From PWXP01 sp034005525 (GTDB lineage: Bacteria > Planctomycetota > Planctomycetia > Pirellulales > Thermoguttaceae), in the NCBI GenBank assembly GCA_034005525.1, contig JAVEUP010000019.1, positions 3,027 through 67,026 of the forward strand: a stretch of DNA of 64,000 nucleotides, written 5' to 3'. Below, piece by piece: positions 63,042 to 64,000 of this stretch. Positions within the stretch are counted from its first letter, which is position 1; each line of letters begins with the position of its first letter. The notes under the pieces were generated by a model, which saw nothing but the letters and a program-made list of their open reading frames with translations, did no database searches and had not been told where the DNA came from. Both the position numbers and the translations under genes were made by a program.

Positions 63042-63353
63042 ATGAAGAACAACAGTTTCAGAACACTGCTTGCCGTGGCAATGGTCAGTGGTTGTGTGAC
63101 CAGCGAGCCATCTACCTCACTTCTGTCCGATCCTGTGTCTCCGACTTCAGGATCGACGGGCAGCTTCAAGCCTACCATTGAGGTTGAGCGAGGCATGAAG
63201 GTTGACCAGCTTCAACGAATGCACCGATACGGACTCGACACGGAAGCATCTCTTGGCGAAACAGTGACTCCACCCGAGAGCGTGGACCAGATTCACCAGA
63301 CGCCGCGATATGAACCCCATGATGCAGCACTTCCTGGTGAAAGCAGGCCTTAG
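63042..63353 (+). CDS. Small lipoprotein, unknown function
   Basis: A 103-residue protein with a lipoprotein signal (TLLAVAMVSGC, lipobox VSGC, Cys at about residue 18). The mature part is hydrophilic (STSLLSDPVSPTSGSTGSF, then VDQLQRMHRYGLDTE). No domain is recognised. A hairpin at 63362-63407 follows directly and may end its transcript. It lies in repeat-rich DNA, so it may be a fast-evolving accessory gene. Confidence 0.55.
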   Translation: MKNNSFRTLLAVAMVSGCVTSEPSTSLLSDPVSPTSGSTGSFKPTIEVERGMKVDQLQRMHRYGLDTEASLGETVTPPESVDQIHQTPRYEPHDAALPGESRP

Positions 63354-63361
63354 GCAGCTTT

Positions 63362-63407
63362 GGGGTCGGAGAAAGCGCCGGTCAAAACCGGCGCTTTCCC
63401 TGACCCC
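63362..63407. terminator. Strong hairpin after the lipoprotein gene
   Basis: AAAGCGCCGGT, loop CAAA, ACCGGCGCTTT, enclosed by an outer GGGGTC/GACCCC pair. There is no T run, so it could equally be a REP singlet; the GGGGTC edge resembles the element inside leuS. Confidence 0.5.
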
Positions 63408-63449
63408 GATAGCACCTAGACCAGCCCCACTCATGCTCGAGGCAATCTC

Positions 63450-63740
63450 ATGGTCGTGAAATCAGTAGCTGCTTTGTGCGGCGTGGTGTTCGTAGGCGGC
63501 GCGATTTGTGCAGAGGAAGCGCCGAAGCCGGTGACGGTTTACGTAGTGGAAGCCGAAACTGGGGACCCGGTGAAGCAGTTCACGTACAACTACCGCGTTG
63601 AATCTCCGGATCGGCACGGGTTTCCCACGAGGCGTGAGGACATTACGGCCGTGACTGAGGACGGGACGATTCAGATCCCGGCGCCGAAGCGATGTCCCGT
63701 TTCGCAAAATCCTTGCCAATCTTTGGGGTTAAAGGCGTAG
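63450..63740 (+). CDS. Exported protein, apparently truncated
   Basis: A 96-codon frame with a signal peptide (SVAALCGVVFVGGAICAEEA) and a beta-type start (VTVYVVEAETGDPVKQFTYN, as in carboxypeptidase-regulatory or Ig-like folds). After PAPKRC the codons look unrelated (PVSQNPCQSLGLKA), so the gene was probably cut by inserted DNA near 63690. Confidence 0.45.
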   Translation: MVVKSVAALCGVVFVGGAICAEEAPKPVTVYVVEAETGDPVKQFTYNYRVESPDRHGFPTRREDITAVTEDGTIQIPAPKRCPVSQNPCQSLGLKA

Positions 63741-63773
63741 GGTAATGACCTCCTCCTTGCAAAGGAGGAAGTC

Positions 63774-63950
63774 ATGAGTGAGAAGAAGTGGTGGTCTTGG
63801 AAGAGAGAGGAAGAGGAAGACGCGGGGGAAGGCTCGCTGAAGTGGAGCGAGCGTAGCGAGCGGAACGGAAGCGAGCCTTCCCCCGCGACGGGCAAGAAAA
63901 GGGGATTATGCCAAGAAGCTTGGAGAAGGAGGACAACGAACATGAGGTGA
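63774..63950 (+). CDS. Small charged ORF overlapping an inverted repeat
   Basis: ATG at 63774 follows a perfect AGGAGG (63763-63768). The 58-residue product begins MSEKKWWSWKREEEED and is charged throughout; its middle is encoded by the inverted repeat at 63821-63887. The strong ribosome-binding site favours translation, but the repeat-derived body argues against an old conserved protein. Confidence 0.35.
   Translation: MSEKKWWSWKREEEEDAGEGSLKWSERSERNGSEPSPATGKKRGLCQEAWRRRTTNMR
63821..63887. repeat. REPIN-like 18-bp inverted repeat
   Basis: CGCGGGGGAAGGCTCGCT (63821-63838) and its complement (63870-63887) are separated by 31 bp that contain the palindrome CGAGCGTAGCGAGCG-like core. Confidence 0.75.
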
Positions 63951-64000
63951 GTTAGAAACCTTCTGTCGGAGCCCTGCGGGTATGAAGCCTGCCCGGGAGA

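Overview
The window looks like a draft chromosome fragment from a member of the Planctomycetota, probably Pirellulales-like, with high GC. The evidence is a DUF1559 pilin-like protein (19284-20399), a PEP-CTERM protein (20671-22314), a leucine-rich-repeat remnant, a thioredoxin plus YHS-like protein, a Tat-exported glycosidase, YhaN/YhaO-like genes, and several conserved proteins of planctomycete style with no assigned function. A run of 10 N at 13997-14006 marks a scaffold gap. No rRNA, phage, CRISPR array or replication origin was seen.

Layout. 1-1632: broken LRR gene, an inverted-repeat doublet and two antitoxin genes whose PIN toxins are both cut off after the first strand. 1570-4319: ABC-2 exporter (two permeases, one ATPase). 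4518-7538: leuS with an in-frame insertion of repeat DNA. 7986-10579: unknown HhH/HTH protein, GT2 glycosyltransferase, orphan ORF. 11079-13478: cysteine desulfurase, MoaD/ThiS-like carrier and E1-like protein, a sulfur-relay trio. 13793-17126: molybdate/tungstate-type ABC operon with a double binding protein; its ATPase gene is interrupted by an IS66-like element. 17350-19271: HD-domain protein and membrane polyferredoxin. 19284-22314: secreted and surface proteins. 22463-30736: hydroxyacid operon made of an IscR-like Rrf2 regulator (divided off by its own promoter), a LeuD-like protein, a 1499-residue glycerate kinase/FAD oxidase/Fe-S fusion and a transketolase-like enzyme. 30786-33921: nitroreductase and Tat-exported GH106-like protein. 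34066-35964: rho with a long leader, followed by tRNA-Ser(GGA) and a terminator. 36108-39428: thioredoxin-like, TPR and STN-like proteins. 39437-46484: chemotaxis-type cluster (cheY, then cheW-cheR-cheA-cheC-cheD-cheY) with no receptor, CheB or flagellar genes. 46625-48195: glyA operon. 48492-58850: ubiD with an inserted XamI-type restriction-modification system flanked by two copies of the ubiD 3' end, then YhaN/YhaO-like genes. 59478-62037: parDE and a UvrD helicase. 62025-64000: repeat-rich, gene-poor end with an RHS remnant, a small lipoprotein and truncated ORFs.

The strongest candidate for an undescribed system is 22463-30736. One polypeptide carries a glycerate 2-kinase whose MOFRL motifs occur in permuted order, then a GlcD-type FAD oxidase, then a GlcF/GlpC-type Fe-S module. 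It lies in a tight operon with a degenerate LeuD-like protein and a transketolase-like enzyme, next to an IscR-like regulator. A second notable locus is the XamI system at 50486-53720: the two flanking ubiD ends differ almost only at synonymous sites, so the second copy looks like an imported allele and not a decaying local duplicate.

Short inverted-repeat elements are unusually dense, with at least seven sequence types. One type has become protein-coding inside leuS. Near-consensus sigma70-type promoters (TTGACN, 16-18 bp, TATAAT-like) are visible upstream of several operons. All functional statements come from reading motifs by eye; no database search was run.
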